Positions 13,250-24,631 of a stretch of DNA of 64,000 nt are shown here, piece by piece. Origin of the DNA: Combretum micranthum (taxonomy: Eukaryota; Streptophyta; Magnoliopsida; Myrtales; Combretaceae); NCBI GenBank assembly GCA_024138025.1, contig JAMXBD010002234.1:62001-126000 (forward strand), in the 5' to 3' direction. Within the stretch, counting starts at the first letter, position 1; each line of letters begins with the position of its first letter. Made by a program: the position numbers and the translations under genes. The notes under the pieces are model-generated. The model ran no database searches, had not been told where the DNA came from, and saw only the letters and a program-made list of their open reading frames with translations.

Positions 13250-14180
13250 AAATGTTTTCTAAATCATTTCCACTAACTACGGTTTATAGGCAATGCACCC
13301 ATCAGATGCATAGAATGATCTAAGTCGTATTCCAAGGGAAAACTAGTGAGTACTTCTACTTCGCTCTTTTCCTATTATCTAGCCGACAAAATTAGCAGCA
13401 AGTTTCATAGCAACATGCAACAACAAAGATAAATCAATTCACAAGATTGCTTGGCTCATGCTTCACCTTAGGTCTGTTCATGTAACTCAAGAATATCTTA
13501 GAAAAAATTGTGTTGATTATTGCACCATCGGATTCACTAGAGTAAATCAAAACCTCTCTCGAGGTCAATGACTTTAAACCTAAAAGTGGACTGTTAGAAT
13601 CTCTTCTTAGTTATTTTCAACCTTAGACCCGCATAAAAAATAAGAATCCTTCATTTAAAAATCCATTTTGGTATTTAAAAACAAGTGACAAAAGACCTCA
13701 CCAACTCCTCTCTCAAGGTGATTAAAGCAATCTCATCAATAGCCTAGATTTATTTATTTAAAATGATCTCTCGGCTTATTTTAACAAAATCTGAAATGAA
13801 ACCATATCATGCACTATACGAATTCAAGAGCTATTATGCTTAAGCTATTGAATACAATAAATCAGCATGTTTAGAAGATCAAGCATAGTAATGTTACGTG
13901 ATATCGACCAAGGATCCACAAACCCAAACAAAATCAGCTACTCCTCTATGAATATAACATTACAAATCAAAGAATCCAAGAAATAGCTGAAATCCATAGT
14001 AAGATAAAGCAATAAAGAGCAATATCCTTAATGAATTGAAACATTGAAGTCCAAAATTGCTATGAAACACTAAGAGCTCTTGTGTTTCTCTCTCTAACTT
14101 CTCTCTCTAAAGAGGGAAATTCATTATCCTAATAGGGTTTAGAGAAAAAAATACTCTAAAATCCTATACTCTCTATTCTG
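13250..14180 (-). repeat. Degenerate LTR-like relic
   Basis: Read on the minus strand, this stretch has the prose-like non-coding composition of the R-U5 part of long plant gypsy (Tat/Athila/Ogre-type) LTRs. It runs from a CTCTCTCT leader near 14080-14120 to a TTTTCCCTTGGAATACGACTT end near 13340. That ending resembles the 'dress the last bases with a direct statement of the tRNA site' layout of those LTRs only loosely. No primer site or partner LTR was found, so the assignment is tentative. Confidence 0.3.
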
Positions 14181-14199
14181 TCTAAGAAAAAAAAAAAAA

Positions 14200-15480
14200 A
14201 AACTTTGTACAGGATGTTATGTTTTTGTAACATCTTTTCCATGTTCTTTCCTCACTTGTGCTTGATTGGATACACATTAAGGACAATGAGTTGCTTAAGT
14301 GTAGAGGAGAGATATATTGGAAAGAAAGAAACTTTCAGGTACTGTTTAAGCTTGATACTACATATATACACTTGTTAATAAAATTGCCCACATTTAATGG
14401 TTTGCTTATGAGCTGAAAATTTGATATTGGAATCTGGAAATTACACTCATTTTGTTTGTACAGCTAACATTTGAAAAAAAAAAAAATGAAGTGACTTTGT
14501 GTGCCTTACTCATCTATTTTGAACTTAGTTTACTTAGTCAAACTTTTTAGAGAAAATTTGTTTGGGGTATATTTACTTGCTATTTAATGATTAGATCTAG
14601 AGTTGTGAAAGAGGTCAAAATCCCTAGTTTAAAGTTAAATGGTTATGTTTTAAGCTTTTTAGTAGTATATTTGCATTTTAACTATTTTGAGAGCTTTTCT
14701 AACCTTTTGTGGAAGGGGGTATGAAATCTATCTCTTAGTGATTCTTCTCAAATAATCTCAATATATATATATATATATATATATAGACATAAATAAATAA
14801 GCTAAAGAGCTAAGTTGAAAAGAAGCGGGCTAAAACCCATCTAGTACAAATATGGTAGGTTTGGGCTGTAGGCACTAATAAGTTACTTTGGATTGATTGA
14901 ATTAAAGAATTCTATGCTTCATGTGATATTTTCTAAGAAGCATAATTGATGAAAGATTTTTTTCCTTATTTTGTTTGCTTGCGGACAAGCAAACAATTAA
15001 GTGTGGGAGAATTTGATAAGTGTCAATAGACCCTTAATTTTTGTGCTTATTTGTATATATCTGTGTAATTTTTTGTTTTAATGAAGAAAATGACATTAAT
15101 CTTGTTAAAATTCATTTTCATGCTTCAAGGGCTTATTTAGAAGATTATATGGCGATTTGAAGCAACTAAAGCAAGATTAGGCCAAATTGTGCAAGAAAAA
15201 GCTCTTTTATCTTTTCAGCCTCTTTTTCAGCACTGCAAGGGCAAGATAGGAAGGGAAGAAACTAGAAGATTATAAATATCCTCTTGCCCTTATTTATCTC
15301 CTTGGTTTATGAAGAGATATCCATGTGAATGCTTTAACTAGGTTGAGAGGAAAGAATTTGTATAGTATCTATCAATAGCAACTTTATTTGTGAACTCATC
15401 AGGTTACTAACCTGCAAAAATAAAACAAAACAAAACAATGAAACAAACTAAAAAGAAGGTTAGCTTATCCAAGGTCAGGC
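14200..15480 (+). mobile_element. 3' end relic of a Tat/Athila-like gypsy element
   Basis: At about 14995-15012 the sequence AAGTGTGGGAGAATT is followed by TGATAAGTGTC. This polypurine tract and LTR start is the pattern of the 3' end of Tat/Athila-type elements. About 400 bp of LTR-like sequence follows. The upstream 0.8 kb is non-coding and carries a (TA)n tract at 14761-14784. No pol domain is recognisable. Confidence 0.4.
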
Positions 15481-15583
15481 AATTAAGCTCAAATGACATG
15501 CAAGATGTTTGACTGTGTTTATGAAAATGTGAGAACAAAGGTAGAGAAAAATTTAGCATGTATGTAGGAAAGAAAGTTGGATT

Positions 15584-15640
15584 TATTCTTCTTCTTCTTC
15601 TTCTTCTTCTTCTTTGTTTTTTTTTTTTTTAAAGAAAAGC
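15584..15640. repeat. CTT-rich microsatellite with poly-T
   Basis: About nine CTT triplets are followed by a poly-T run. The low-complexity reading frames across it are artefacts of the repeat. Confidence 0.9.
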
Positions 15641-15873
15641 TTACTTTTTTTAGCTTGGCCAAGATTTTCCCTTTTTTTTTAAATTTTTTTATATACAAAA
15701 CTTGCAGATCCATCAGGTCGGGATTTCTAGTCTTCTGCCTAGATGGGATCAGGGTAAGGTAGGTGGTGGTTAAGAAGTGATTATAAGCTAATTGTTGGAG
15801 CGTCGTGGGCACACCCAAGCTTCTGCTCTGTTGGGGTTGTTGACGAGAAGGCACGTTGAGCCTGCACTGTAGT

Positions 15874-16408
15874 TAGAGCTAGAAATATGGGCTGCGGCCC
15901 TCAAGCCAACCAGTTAACTCTCTTAGAAAAGCAGGTTGCGGCCAAAATTTTTTCATTCGCTACAACAACAAGAGGAAAAGCTTAAAAAAATAATAATATA
16001 ACATCTTAGTAATTATTGATGTATGCTATAGAAGAAGAAGGATGGATACATGTATCACAAGTATTATAATATTTTTTTAAAATACATATTTATTGATTTA
16101 AATGTAATATGACATCCAATAAATCATTTTAAAAACTTGTTTTGATATATAAATAATCAAAATAGTAATAAAATTAGTCATTAATATATATATATATATA
16201 TATATAAAATCTTAAAATATATAAATAATTCTAATTTTCACATAAACTAATATTAAAAATAAAAAAATTAATTTTGGTCGGTGGGCCGAAGCTGGCTATG
16301 TCCGAGCTTAAAAAATCTAGTCCATTTAAAAGTGGGCCAAAACTGCTTAGCCCGTTTAACGCACGGGCTGAGCCGAGCTGGCCTGTTTACCTACTTTGCC
16401 CACCTCTA
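15874..16408. mobile_element. hAT-like MITE with 8-bp target duplication
   Basis: The 535-bp element starts TAGAGCTAG and ends CCCACCTCTA, so the termini are imperfect inverted repeats of the TAGAGGTGG class common in plant hAT elements. GGGCCGAAGCTGG-type motifs sit inside each end around an AT-rich core with (TA)n at about 16184-16205. The flanking octamers ACTGTAGT (15866-15873) and ACTATAGT (16409-16416) agree at 7 of 8 bases, as expected for an aged hAT target duplication. No transposase is encoded. Confidence 0.75.
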
Positions 16409-17129
16409 ACTATAGTGCTGTCGAGGATGAATACTATTGCAATCAAGGCCTTGACTTTTTTGTGAAGTTTAGGTGCGATGTCTGCACGATTTCGAGCATT
16501 AGCAGGGGTCAGGGGTATACTTAAGGATAGAGTGCGTACTGTAGCGACATTTTCAAGCACTTCTTTAAGAATGCCATAAAATATTAATTGTTATCTACCA
16601 TCTGGCCTAAAGGCATACACACTACTACTCTATGATCTTAACCCCTCGTCCTTTGTTTCTATGTTGTATCAGATACTATTCACGATACAAGTCCCCAACC
16701 TAAGGCTTTTAGATCTTTTTGATAACTGTTGCCCATGGACAGATGTATGTTCCATAATCTGCAAAATACGAGAATGACTAAATTAACATGTAATCATCAT
16801 GTACGAATTTCTGTTTTTGAAATTTTGAGTGAGTTGAAACCTTATTTCAAAACTACTCGGCAAAATGTTTACACGTTATTCCTCTCACATTGTGTGCTCC
16901 ACGCACTGTTAGTTCATGCTCGAACTCCCTGTAAATAATTTCATTAAAAGTACACCATAGGAAATGGTGAAATTATCATGTTATCAAGTCATAAATGAAT
17001 ACAAATGACACAACATACCTTATAAATGGTTACACCTCCTAGCAATTATTCAACACTATCTAATGCATTCTGTTGAGTTCTACGTCCGAGCATGATATAG
17101 TACATGCACCTATTAAACGTACGGGCTAT

Positions 17130-18085
17130 GCAAATACTCAAAACGATGATGATGAAGCTTCCTCCAGCGGTTTGTCCCACTGTCGATTGGGCTTATTTAT
17201 TCTTAAGTCCATGTTCTCGAAATACAGTGAGCAAAATTGAATTCTTACCCTCACAACATGTGACTTGGTAATGGGACCTTCCGGTCTCGACTTGTTCTGC
17301 AAATCTCCTTTGAGAACTCCCATGTATCTTTTAATAGGATACATCCAACGATATTGGATCGAGCCACACATGTGTGCTTCTATCAGAAGATGCACGAATA
17401 ATTGTTTTTTTTTTCCTAACAACTCCAATAAATTTACATGAAGTTCTTTAGCAGTAAATTCCCTGAGAAAAGGAGATGCATCACATATAACATCGTAAAT
17501 TCATTTATCGAGGACCCCTCGAATGACTAGTGGGAAAATCCATTGTAGTAGAATATGACAATCATGGCTTTCTGGACCCCTCAAACTTACTTCATCCCGC
17601 ACCTAGGCCAGATATTCGCAGCATAACCATTTGGCATCTTTATATCCTTAATAAGTTACATATCTCTCTCATTTGCCAAGTGGATAGTATATATGCAACT
17701 GGTGGCTTGAACTTGTGTCCACCACATTCCTATAAGTTCAGCTCAAAACGAATACCCATTTCCTAGAGGGTGAGTCTCACCTTATCTGTGTCTTTTAACT
17801 TGCCCTTAAGACCAAAAATAGTCCCCACCAAGTTGTCACATATATTCTTTTCAATGTGCATCATGTCAAGGTCGTGTCGTATGTGCAATTTACTCTACTA
17901 TGGCAACCAAAAGAGCAGACTCTTCTTACACCACTTTGTGTTGTCTTCATTCCTTCGACGACAAAGCCGCTCTTGCAATTTTCCCAATATGACATGCTCG
18001 TACCAACTCAATTAATCGACAATGTCTGCCTCAGTGAAATCCTTTGGCAAGCTCATTATAAAGTTATATTTTACTTAACACTCCA
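17130..18085 (-). pseudogene. CACTA transposase, C-terminal part (tnp2 tail)
   Basis: Translating the minus strand from 18085 gives a segment starting MSLPKDFTEADIVD. Next come KKSLLFWLP and DLDMMHIEKNICDNLVGTIF (about 17835-17910), conserved in Transposase_21 (tnp2) proteins. Further down, 17138-17428 encodes HLLIEAHMCGSIQYRWMYPI followed by a RPEGPI motif, the conserved DUF4218-like C-terminal block. Several stops and frame changes interrupt the reading, for example directly after the DIVD segment. The tnp2 protein would cut and rejoin CACTA ends in the nucleus, but this copy cannot make it. The N-terminal half lies at 19619-21109, beyond the LTR insert. Confidence 0.85.
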
Positions 18086-18094
18086 TTGATCAGA

Positions 18095-19570
18095 TCATGT
18101 TTATATGTTATAGATTTTATAGAAATCAAATGGAATTGGTACTTATGTGTGTTTAGTTTGATATCTTAGATCATTAAGGATTTAAACAACAAATTCAAGC
18201 AATTGGAGAAGTTTGAAGCAAATTTTGGAGAAGAACTAAATGTACACCGGCCAAGCATGGAAGCAACACTACCGACCTTCAAATGAAGAAGAGTCGGCCT
18301 TCATATGATTAAACAAGCACCACCAATGTTCAACATATAATTTCCTCAGCATTGCAAAATTTGATCAAATGCCGGCAAATTTCCCATATACACTACTAGC
18401 ATTATGTTGGCCTTGCATGTGGATCTGGATCAAATGCCACCTGTGTTGATTGAAAATCCTTTGGCTTCCGCAATTTTAAAGATACGTTGGCTCCTAGGAA
18501 GGCTACACCACAGACATTGCACTAGTGTTGAAAGTGGTTAGAAGCAAAAACATTAAGTCATTGTGAACACTGCCTATGCTTAAGCCCATATATATCTTAT
18601 GCCACCATGTACACCGCTGGCGTAGAAGTTCAAATGTATAGTATAAATTGAAATGGCTCGAATTCCTTTACTTTTCATATATATTCATCTCTTGTTGGAT
18701 CATTTGTCATGAAGAAACCCTAGGTATGAAAATAACTCCTCTCTCTATTATTCTTAGATCTAGATTAGGGCTTGAACACTAGTTTTCTTTTCTTGTTCAT
18801 TTGAATAAGGATTCCACACTAGGATTCAAGTGGAAGAGATCATTTGGATTTGAATTTCAAGAACTGAATTATTTTGACAAGGTGATTTTGTTCTTTTTCT
18901 TATATTCATGTCTTGGATGATGTTTAATACTTGTATACTTTGATCTTAATAGGGTATTGAGTTGTGAACCTAAATTATTTTATCATTGATCCTTGATCAA
19001 CTGTTTGTATTCGAGTTATTGATGTTATTTCACATATCATGTATTTTGAATTAGATCTGGAATTCACTATAGATTAGGATTGTAATTGGGAAATTCTTTT
19101 CTAATCCTTTTTGTGAATATCTAATTTGGATTACAGATCACATAGGGATATGGATTGAAATTCAATTAAGGGTTGGTAATTTACAAAAATTAGTCGATTG
19201 ATTACTTTCTAGGCATATGGAACATTGATTGGTTAATTTGTAGAAAAAGGAGTGGTTATCTGGTGCTTAACTGATTGAAATAATGAATTCATTGACAATT
19301 TAGATCTACAATTGCATTTTTGGTTGATAGCATACATCAACTGATCATTCAGACCTGTTGGCTCATAACTTAATCATTTATAGGTGTTGGAAATCCAAAA
19401 TTTTTGTGTAGTTTAATTATATTAAAAGAAAATCCAAAAAGAGGAACAACGTTTGATTTGCCTAGTTATAATTTAAACTAATATAGTTGATAGTTAGTTC
19501 TCACTCCATATGGACTCGACATGGTATTTACTGATATATTATTACTGCATACACACCCGATACACTGTCA
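18095..19570 (+). mobile_element. Solo-LTR-like insertion in the CACTA transposase
   Basis: About 1.5 kb of sequence without transposase similarity separates two halves of the tnp2 reading. It opens with sequence typical of Tat/Athila-type LTRs. A TATA-like site (TATATATATTC, about 18677) lies mid-way, and it closes with a GGACTCGACATGG segment near 19510, as at the ends of those LTRs. Motifs like CACCGGCC and GCTGGCGTAG (18240-18620) resemble the cluster at 2690-3190. Exact ends and a target duplication were not found. The insertion must be younger than the CACTA element. Confidence 0.5.
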
Positions 19571-19618
19571 ATTAAAAATTGCGCTTTTAAAGGAATTTCA
19601 ATTTAAATAAAAAGATAT

Positions 19619-21109
19619 TTAAAAAGCACATATAAAAAAAGTGTGATCAGCTATCGTTTCCACGATGCCATCAAAACCTGCACTGTCGTGGCGCCATCTA
19701 TGTTTTGAAGGCAAGAACCGTCTATGGCCCATATAGTGAAACTTACTATTTGAATGACTGCTCGTGCATTCGACGTTACATATAGGACATGCCTTGAAAC
19801 CCTTAGTCGTCCAGCCTAATATGTCACCGTAAGCTGGGAAACCATTAATAGCCACAACAATATATCATGCATTCGAAATGTCCATCTTTCCACCACATTT
19901 AGTGTTTTTACCCTGCTTACCCAAAGTTCTTCTAACTCTTCAACAAGAGGCTGTAAGTACACATCAATGCTTTTACCCGATGATTTCGACCTCAGTATTA
20001 AAAGAGACATCATCATATATAGCTCCTTCATGCATCTTCATGGTGGAACATTCTATACAAACATAAGAACTGGCCATACGCTGTATGCTATGCTTATGTT
20101 TGCATAGGGATTAAACCAATCGGTGGTAAGTCCTAATCTCACACTTTGAGAGTTCGACGTGAACCAAGGATATTTGCCATCAAATCCCTTCCACTGTTCG
20201 GAATCCATAGGATGCCTCAACATGTCCTCCATCGATATATACTTTTCTTTATGCCATCTCATCTCTAGAGCTATCTTTCAACACATGAATGGCAATTGTA
20301 ATCTTGGAATTAATGGAAACTGCTGCAAAGCCTTACCTGATACTGTTTCTATTTCCTTGAATGAAGTTTCCACCATCCTTACCCACATACTAGGCAGTTA
20401 TCATGATTTTTGGATTCTTTTCTAAACAGCACATAATCATTTTTGCATGCATTAATGGTGTTTGCATCCATGCGTAACTGCTTCAAAAACTTTCATGCTT
20501 CATACTATATGATAGTAACAAATTGACGGTAGGTAACAAACTTTTTATCAACTCAAGCCAATTGTTGAATGACATTACTGACTACTTACTGTCAACCTTT
20601 AGATTTATCGTTTGAAGTACTACTGATAATAAAGAGAACTTTGTGCAGCCTGGGTACACTAGACTCTTTGCTTTTTCAAACATTCTAGTCTACCGCTCTC
20701 CATCAACAGCACTACTTTCATCTTCTCTATCAACATCATCTCTATTTGGATCACTCATGTTAACAGCAATGTCTTCCAAAAGTTCTTGAACTGTTTCATC
20801 TTCAATGTGCGTGTATTTAGATGGATTACTCTCTTCATCCATGACAATATTATCATTTACCCTGTATTCATCTACATCCTCACCGTGAAAAATCTAAGGG
20901 GAGTAAGTCTAAGCCATTCCCCTCTTGAAAAGGTAATACTCATTAATCTGAATAGACTGTTGTGAATTATTAAGATAATCTCTATAAGGGCATCTAATCA
21001 ATCCATTTTCCCTTTGATAGTTTACAACAACTTGTAAAAATTCTCTAACACCATTTCTATATTGCGTAGTTGTCAAATCACGTGCCATATACCAAGTTTG
21101 CGCAGACAT
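19619..21109 (-). pseudogene. CACTA transposase, N-terminal and tnp2 core
   Basis: From 21109 the first 66 codons match the transposase-associated N-terminal domain, with the motif YRNGVREFL and a CPYRDYLN cysteine segment. An acidic linker follows, then LVYPGCTKFSLLSVV (about 20615-20675). The best conserved block is 20053-20262 (MRWHKEK, LRHPMDSEQWKGFDGKYP, VRLGLTTDWFNPY). The frame then shifts to 19816-20031 (SGKSIDVYLQPLVEELEELW) and again to 19619-19855 (FPAYGDILGWTTKGFKACPIC, YMGHRRFLPSKHRWR). These are landmarks of plant tnp2 proteins. At least two frame changes and several stops show it is dead. Confidence 0.9.
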
Positions 21110-21237
21110 CCTAATTGGAATTTAATTAATTACCACATTTATTCACATAAGATAATTCCCCTATAAGTATCCAAGCATCTAATATTGGAACACTATCTCC
21201 TAAATTAACATATTATTAAACTCTATACGTATGTAAC

Positions 21238-22305
21238 CAAACACAATACACATGTGTTAGATAATAATACATAATTGGTAGATCCTAAATATATAGATAT
21301 ATATATATAATTTTTTTGAATCACTAACAAGAAATACATTACTACAAATTTAACATACATTAATTAATAAATAAAAAATACTAGCATTTAAATAACTATA
21401 TTTAATCTACTTGTCATGAAGTTAAACACAATACACATGTATTAGATAATAGAATATAATTGCTAGATCCTAAATATATATGATTTTTTTGAATTACTAA
21501 CAAGAAATATATAATTATACATAAAATATACAATAATTAGTAAATATATAAGTACTAGCATTTTAATAATTAAACCTATTCTATATGACATTAAGTTAAA
21601 CACAACAAACAAGTACTAAATAATATATAACTAGTTGATCCTAAATATATATATATATATAATTTTTTTAAATCACTAACAAGAAATACATGACTATAAA
21701 TTCAACATACATTAATTAATAAATATACAAATAATAGCATTTAAATAATTGTATTTAATTACGTGTCATGAAGGTAAACACAATACACATGTATTAGATA
21801 ATAATATGTAATTACTAGATCTTAAATACATATAATTTTTTCGAATTACTAACAAGAATATATCAATCAATAAAAATACATTAAGTAGTAAATATATAAG
21901 TACTAGCATTTTAATAATTATACTTATTCAACGTGTCATTAAGTTAAACACAATAAAGGAGTACTAAATAATATATAATTACTTGATCCTGAGTATGTAT
22001 ATATATATATAATATATATATTTTTCAATTACCAACAGTAAATGCATAACTATAAAATCAACATACATTAATGAATAAATATATAAATATTATCATTTGA
22101 ATATTTATATTTAATATGTGTGTCATGCTAATAAACATAATAAACTTAGATTGAATAATAATATGTAATTACTACATCCTAAATATATATAATTTTTTTA
22201 ATTATGAACAAAAACACATAACTATAAATTAAATACATATTAATTAATAAATATATAACTACTAGCATTTAAATAGTTAAATTAAAATTTTTATCACAAC
22301 TAAAC
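21238..22305. repeat. Six-unit tandem array (about 170-188 bp), alternating unit types
   Basis: Units start at about 21238, 21425, 21599, 21776, 21947 and 22133. Each has an AACACAAT-like start, a TCCTAAATATATAT segment, an AATTTTTTT tract, CTAACAAGAAAT and ACTAGCATTT. Units 1, 2 and 4 carry ACACATGTRTTAGATAATA. Units 3 and 5 carry a different AAGTACTAAATAATATATAA version. The 3' halves also alternate, units 1, 3 and 5 against 2 and 4. The array lies upstream of the transposase start, within the CACTA element. It is not coding. Confidence 0.85.
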
Positions 22306-22399
22306 TAACCTTTTAGTGATTGCAATACTCTAAATACCGATCGAAGTAATACATTCATCAGATTCCTGCATGAAAATCAAAATATAATTCAAGATCAAT

Positions 22400-22930
22400 T
22401 TTAATATAAAAATATATTTTTATATAAAATAGCATAAAAAATTAAAACGAAACAGTGAAAGAGAGAGATTTTTCGTGTGTGTTGAGACAAGAGAATAGGG
22501 GGACTTTTTTTTTTTTTTTTTCCCTGACTTGAAGAGATATGTATGTGTGTGCGGCTGTCTGAGTCTTTATGTTGTGTGTGTGGAGGGAGCAAGAAAGGGG
22601 TTGGTGTGTGTGCATGTGTGAGGGAGAGGAAAGAGGTTAGAAGGGGCTGTGTGTGTGTGTGTGTGTGAAGGGAGTGGGAAAAGGGCTGGGAGGGGGCGAG
22701 AAATAGACCGACCTCTATGTGTGTGTGCGTGTGTGAGAGAGAGAGAGAGTTGGAAGGAGCGGGTGAGAGAGCAGAGAGGGTGAGAGCGGTTTATATAGGA
22801 ATTTATTTGAGGTGAATTTTGCCTCATCTACTGGATGGATGAGTGAAAGTCGCCTCATTTTGGTCTTAGGAGGCGAAAGTCGTCTCTGATTCTTTAAGAG
22901 GCAAATTTTGTTTCCTTATTTCGCATCCTA
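22400..22930 (-). repeat. CACTA 5' subterminal region with GT/GA microsatellites
   Basis: Positions 22530-22760 are purine/GT-rich, including a (GT)n run at about 22650-22668 and GAGAGAGAG at 22736-22750. On the minus strand this is a pyrimidine-rich leader ahead of the transposase. Positions 22805-22920 carry GCCTCAT, GAGGCGAAAGTCG and AAGAGGCAAATTTTG, matching motifs at 33400-34690. The His/Thr/Pro-rich frames across it are microsatellite artefacts. Confidence 0.6.
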
Positions 22931-23470
22931 TGTCATTTTTTTAACCAATGTATAAAGTTGAGTTAGTTTTGAAAAGAGATGATATTTTCAATAAGTGTTG
23001 GGAGGATGGTATAAATAAGTAGTTTTATAAGAATAAATTTTTATTAGGTAGTTAATTGTAAAAATGAGTTAAGTCTAATAATAGATTGATATTTTTAAAT
23101 TTTAAATATTTTATTATAAAAATAGATAAAATTCAAATTCCAAATACCATGATCACCTTTTAAAAATTTCGTTAGAGCGTAACAGAGAAGTTTACATTTT
23201 ATCGTATGCTATAATTACGTAGCTTTATAAAATAGAAATTCAAGATTTAAAAAGCCTATACTGATGGTGGTGTGCACTTTAATATTATATACGTAAGGGT
23301 ATAAAATATATATTGGTGTGTGTGCATCAGTGCATGTGCATAATCCTTCTAAAATAAATAAATTTGCTATGGGATTCCAACTTTTACGGTCGAGTGACAT
23401 AACAAAACCCTAAGGATAATTGGACAACATTGTAATAGGTAAATGGTGGCAATTGGAGAGAAAAGACAAA

Positions 23471-23471
<1 letters not shown>
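22931..23471. other. AT-rich intergenic sequence, nothing recognised
   Basis: No reading frame, RNA gene or terminal CACTA motif was seen here, although the outer end of the CACTA element was expected nearby. Confidence 0.5.
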
Positions 23472-23505
<34 letters not shown>

Positions 23506-23547
23506 GGGGGGGGGCGGGGGGTGGGGGGGTTGGGGAAGAAAAAAGCT
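23472..23547 (+). repeat. Poly-G tract (43 consecutive G)
   Basis: An uninterrupted run of G from 23472 to 23514 is followed by G9, G6 and G7 blocks separated by single T or C and then GGGG. Such a run is highly prone to G-quadruplex formation and to polymerase slippage, and the true length is uncertain. The proline-rich minus-strand frame across it is spurious. Confidence 0.95.
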
Positions 23548-23798
23548 GGCCATGTGAGCATTATGCAAAGATGCACGAAGTCATCTCTTTATATAATCTT
23601 ATTCAACTAACTGCGTTTTGTCCTTAATCTGAGTAACTATATAGCTCTAGCATTTTTATTTATAATATTTTTCAAAAAGTCAAGCCGAGCTACGTAAATT
23701 ATTGTGCATTGACCTAACTAAGTCTTTGTTTATTTCACTTGTGTATCCAACTAATGATATTTTGTCTTTAATATTAATATATATGTCTATATCGAAGC

Positions 23799-23806
23799 TA
23801 TATATA
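23799..23806 (+). promoter_or_regulatory. TATA box upstream of the possible small gene
   Basis: TATATATA followed by GAAC lies 80 bp upstream of the ATG at 23886. This spacing would give a 5' leader of about 50 nt. Confidence 0.35.
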
Positions 23807-23885
23807 GAACCCTGTTCCATAGCCATTCCATTACCAATTATTAGCAAAGTAAATCACAATATCGTCTTCTTACCTTCGCATTGAT

Positions 23886-24631
23886 ATGGCTCGTAGGTAT
23901 CGTCAGCCGACAGTTCCAATCAGTTGTTGTTCACTTCTTCTATGCCTTCCATGTTTATGTTTGTAAGTTTAATGTTTTTCTTTTTCTTTCCCCTTTATAT
24001 ATTTGATATATTGAAAACCCTAAAATCACCAAATGTAATGATGATAACTAATAATGATTTTAACCATTATGGTAATGTGATTTGGACATAATTAAATTTT
24101 CAAAATAAGAGAACCACTAGCATTTCCCATAGCCCCTAGTGGTCTTCATTGTCAAATGAGGTTTTTTTTTTTTTTTTTAAATGGAGGATTCGAATCCGAT
24201 ATCTCTTACTTAAGAGTCAAATATAATGCCATTAGACTACAAAACAATTGACTAGTAGCTGGTACAAGTCACATATATATTTCATGTTTTGAGATAATTA
24301 CAACAATATTCATCTATAGTGGCAAAAATATTGAAAAATGTTTTTACAATAGTTTGAAAAAAAAAATAGAAACACAACAAAAGAAAAAAACAATAAAAAA
24401 GAAAGCAAAAAAAGTTTGAAATAAACGTGTTTCTCCTTTTTGGCCCTTGCAATTCTATTTTGAAGTTTTTTTACAAAAATATATACAATATCTAGGGTGA
24501 AAGCAATGCTTATATGGTTGATTTAATGATTTGCAATAGATTTCTGTGATGAGTTGACCATCTAAACTTTTGCATAATCTGTTTTTCCTTCCCTTTCCAG
24601 ATGCTGGCTGTTCAGCTTATGCTTCTCTTAG
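23886..24631 (+). CDS. Possible two-exon small peptide gene, function unknown
   Basis: An ATG in good context (GATATGGC) at 23886 opens a 77-nt exon ending at 23962, followed by a consensus donor GTAAGT. A pyrimidine-rich tract ending CCCTTTCCAG at 24600 is a strong acceptor. The spliced product would be about 35 residues, starting MARRYRQP, followed by a Cys/Leu-rich hydrophobic tail, with a stop at 24629-24631. If a weaker GTTTGT donor four bases earlier (23959) were used, exon 2 would instead be read in another frame to a stop at 24681-24683, giving about 51 residues. A basic N-terminus plus hydrophobic stretch suggests a membrane-anchored or secreted peptide. I recognise no family. The intron holds a SINE-like insert. 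The support is splice-site and TATA quality only. Confidence 0.25.
24162..24245 (-). mobile_element. tRNA-derived SINE-like element
   Basis: On the minus strand, TAGTCTAATGG (about 24229-24239) fits the pol III A box and GGATTCGAATCC (24186-24197) is close to the B box. A 17-base A tail follows (the T run at 24162-24178). A GACTCTTAAGT segment between the boxes resembles a tRNA-Lys(CUU) anticodon arm. The head is too decayed to be a working tRNA. Clear target duplications were not seen. Confidence 0.55.

Larger units (their letters stand above)
16417..22930 (-). mobile_element. Decayed CACTA (En/Spm) transposon
   Basis: The region contains, in minus-strand order, a subterminal block rich in GAGGCGAAA/GCCTC motifs (22800-22920), a tandem array, the transposase N-terminal domain, the tnp2 core and the transposase tail. 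The GAGGCGAAA motif is shared with the CACTA end at 34704, so the two probably belong to one family. CACTA termini were not found at either end, so the limits are approximate. A solo-LTR-like insert at about 18095-19570 splits the transposase. At 16417-17130, downstream of the tail, nothing was recognised. Confidence 0.7.

Noticed and set aside
15519..15854. Lys-rich 111-codon minus-strand frame and Phe-rich plus-strand frame
   Set aside because: Generated by the CTT microsatellite and poly-T runs.
21238..22305. CRISPR-like regular repeats
   Set aside because: Units are contiguous tandem repeats of about 170-188 bp without unique spacers, in a eukaryotic transposon.
22567..22827. His/Thr/Pro-rich 86-codon minus-strand frame
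   Set aside because: It is the translation of GT and GA microsatellites in the CACTA subterminal region.
23367..23576. Poly-proline minus-strand frame
   Set aside because: Produced entirely by the poly-G tract.
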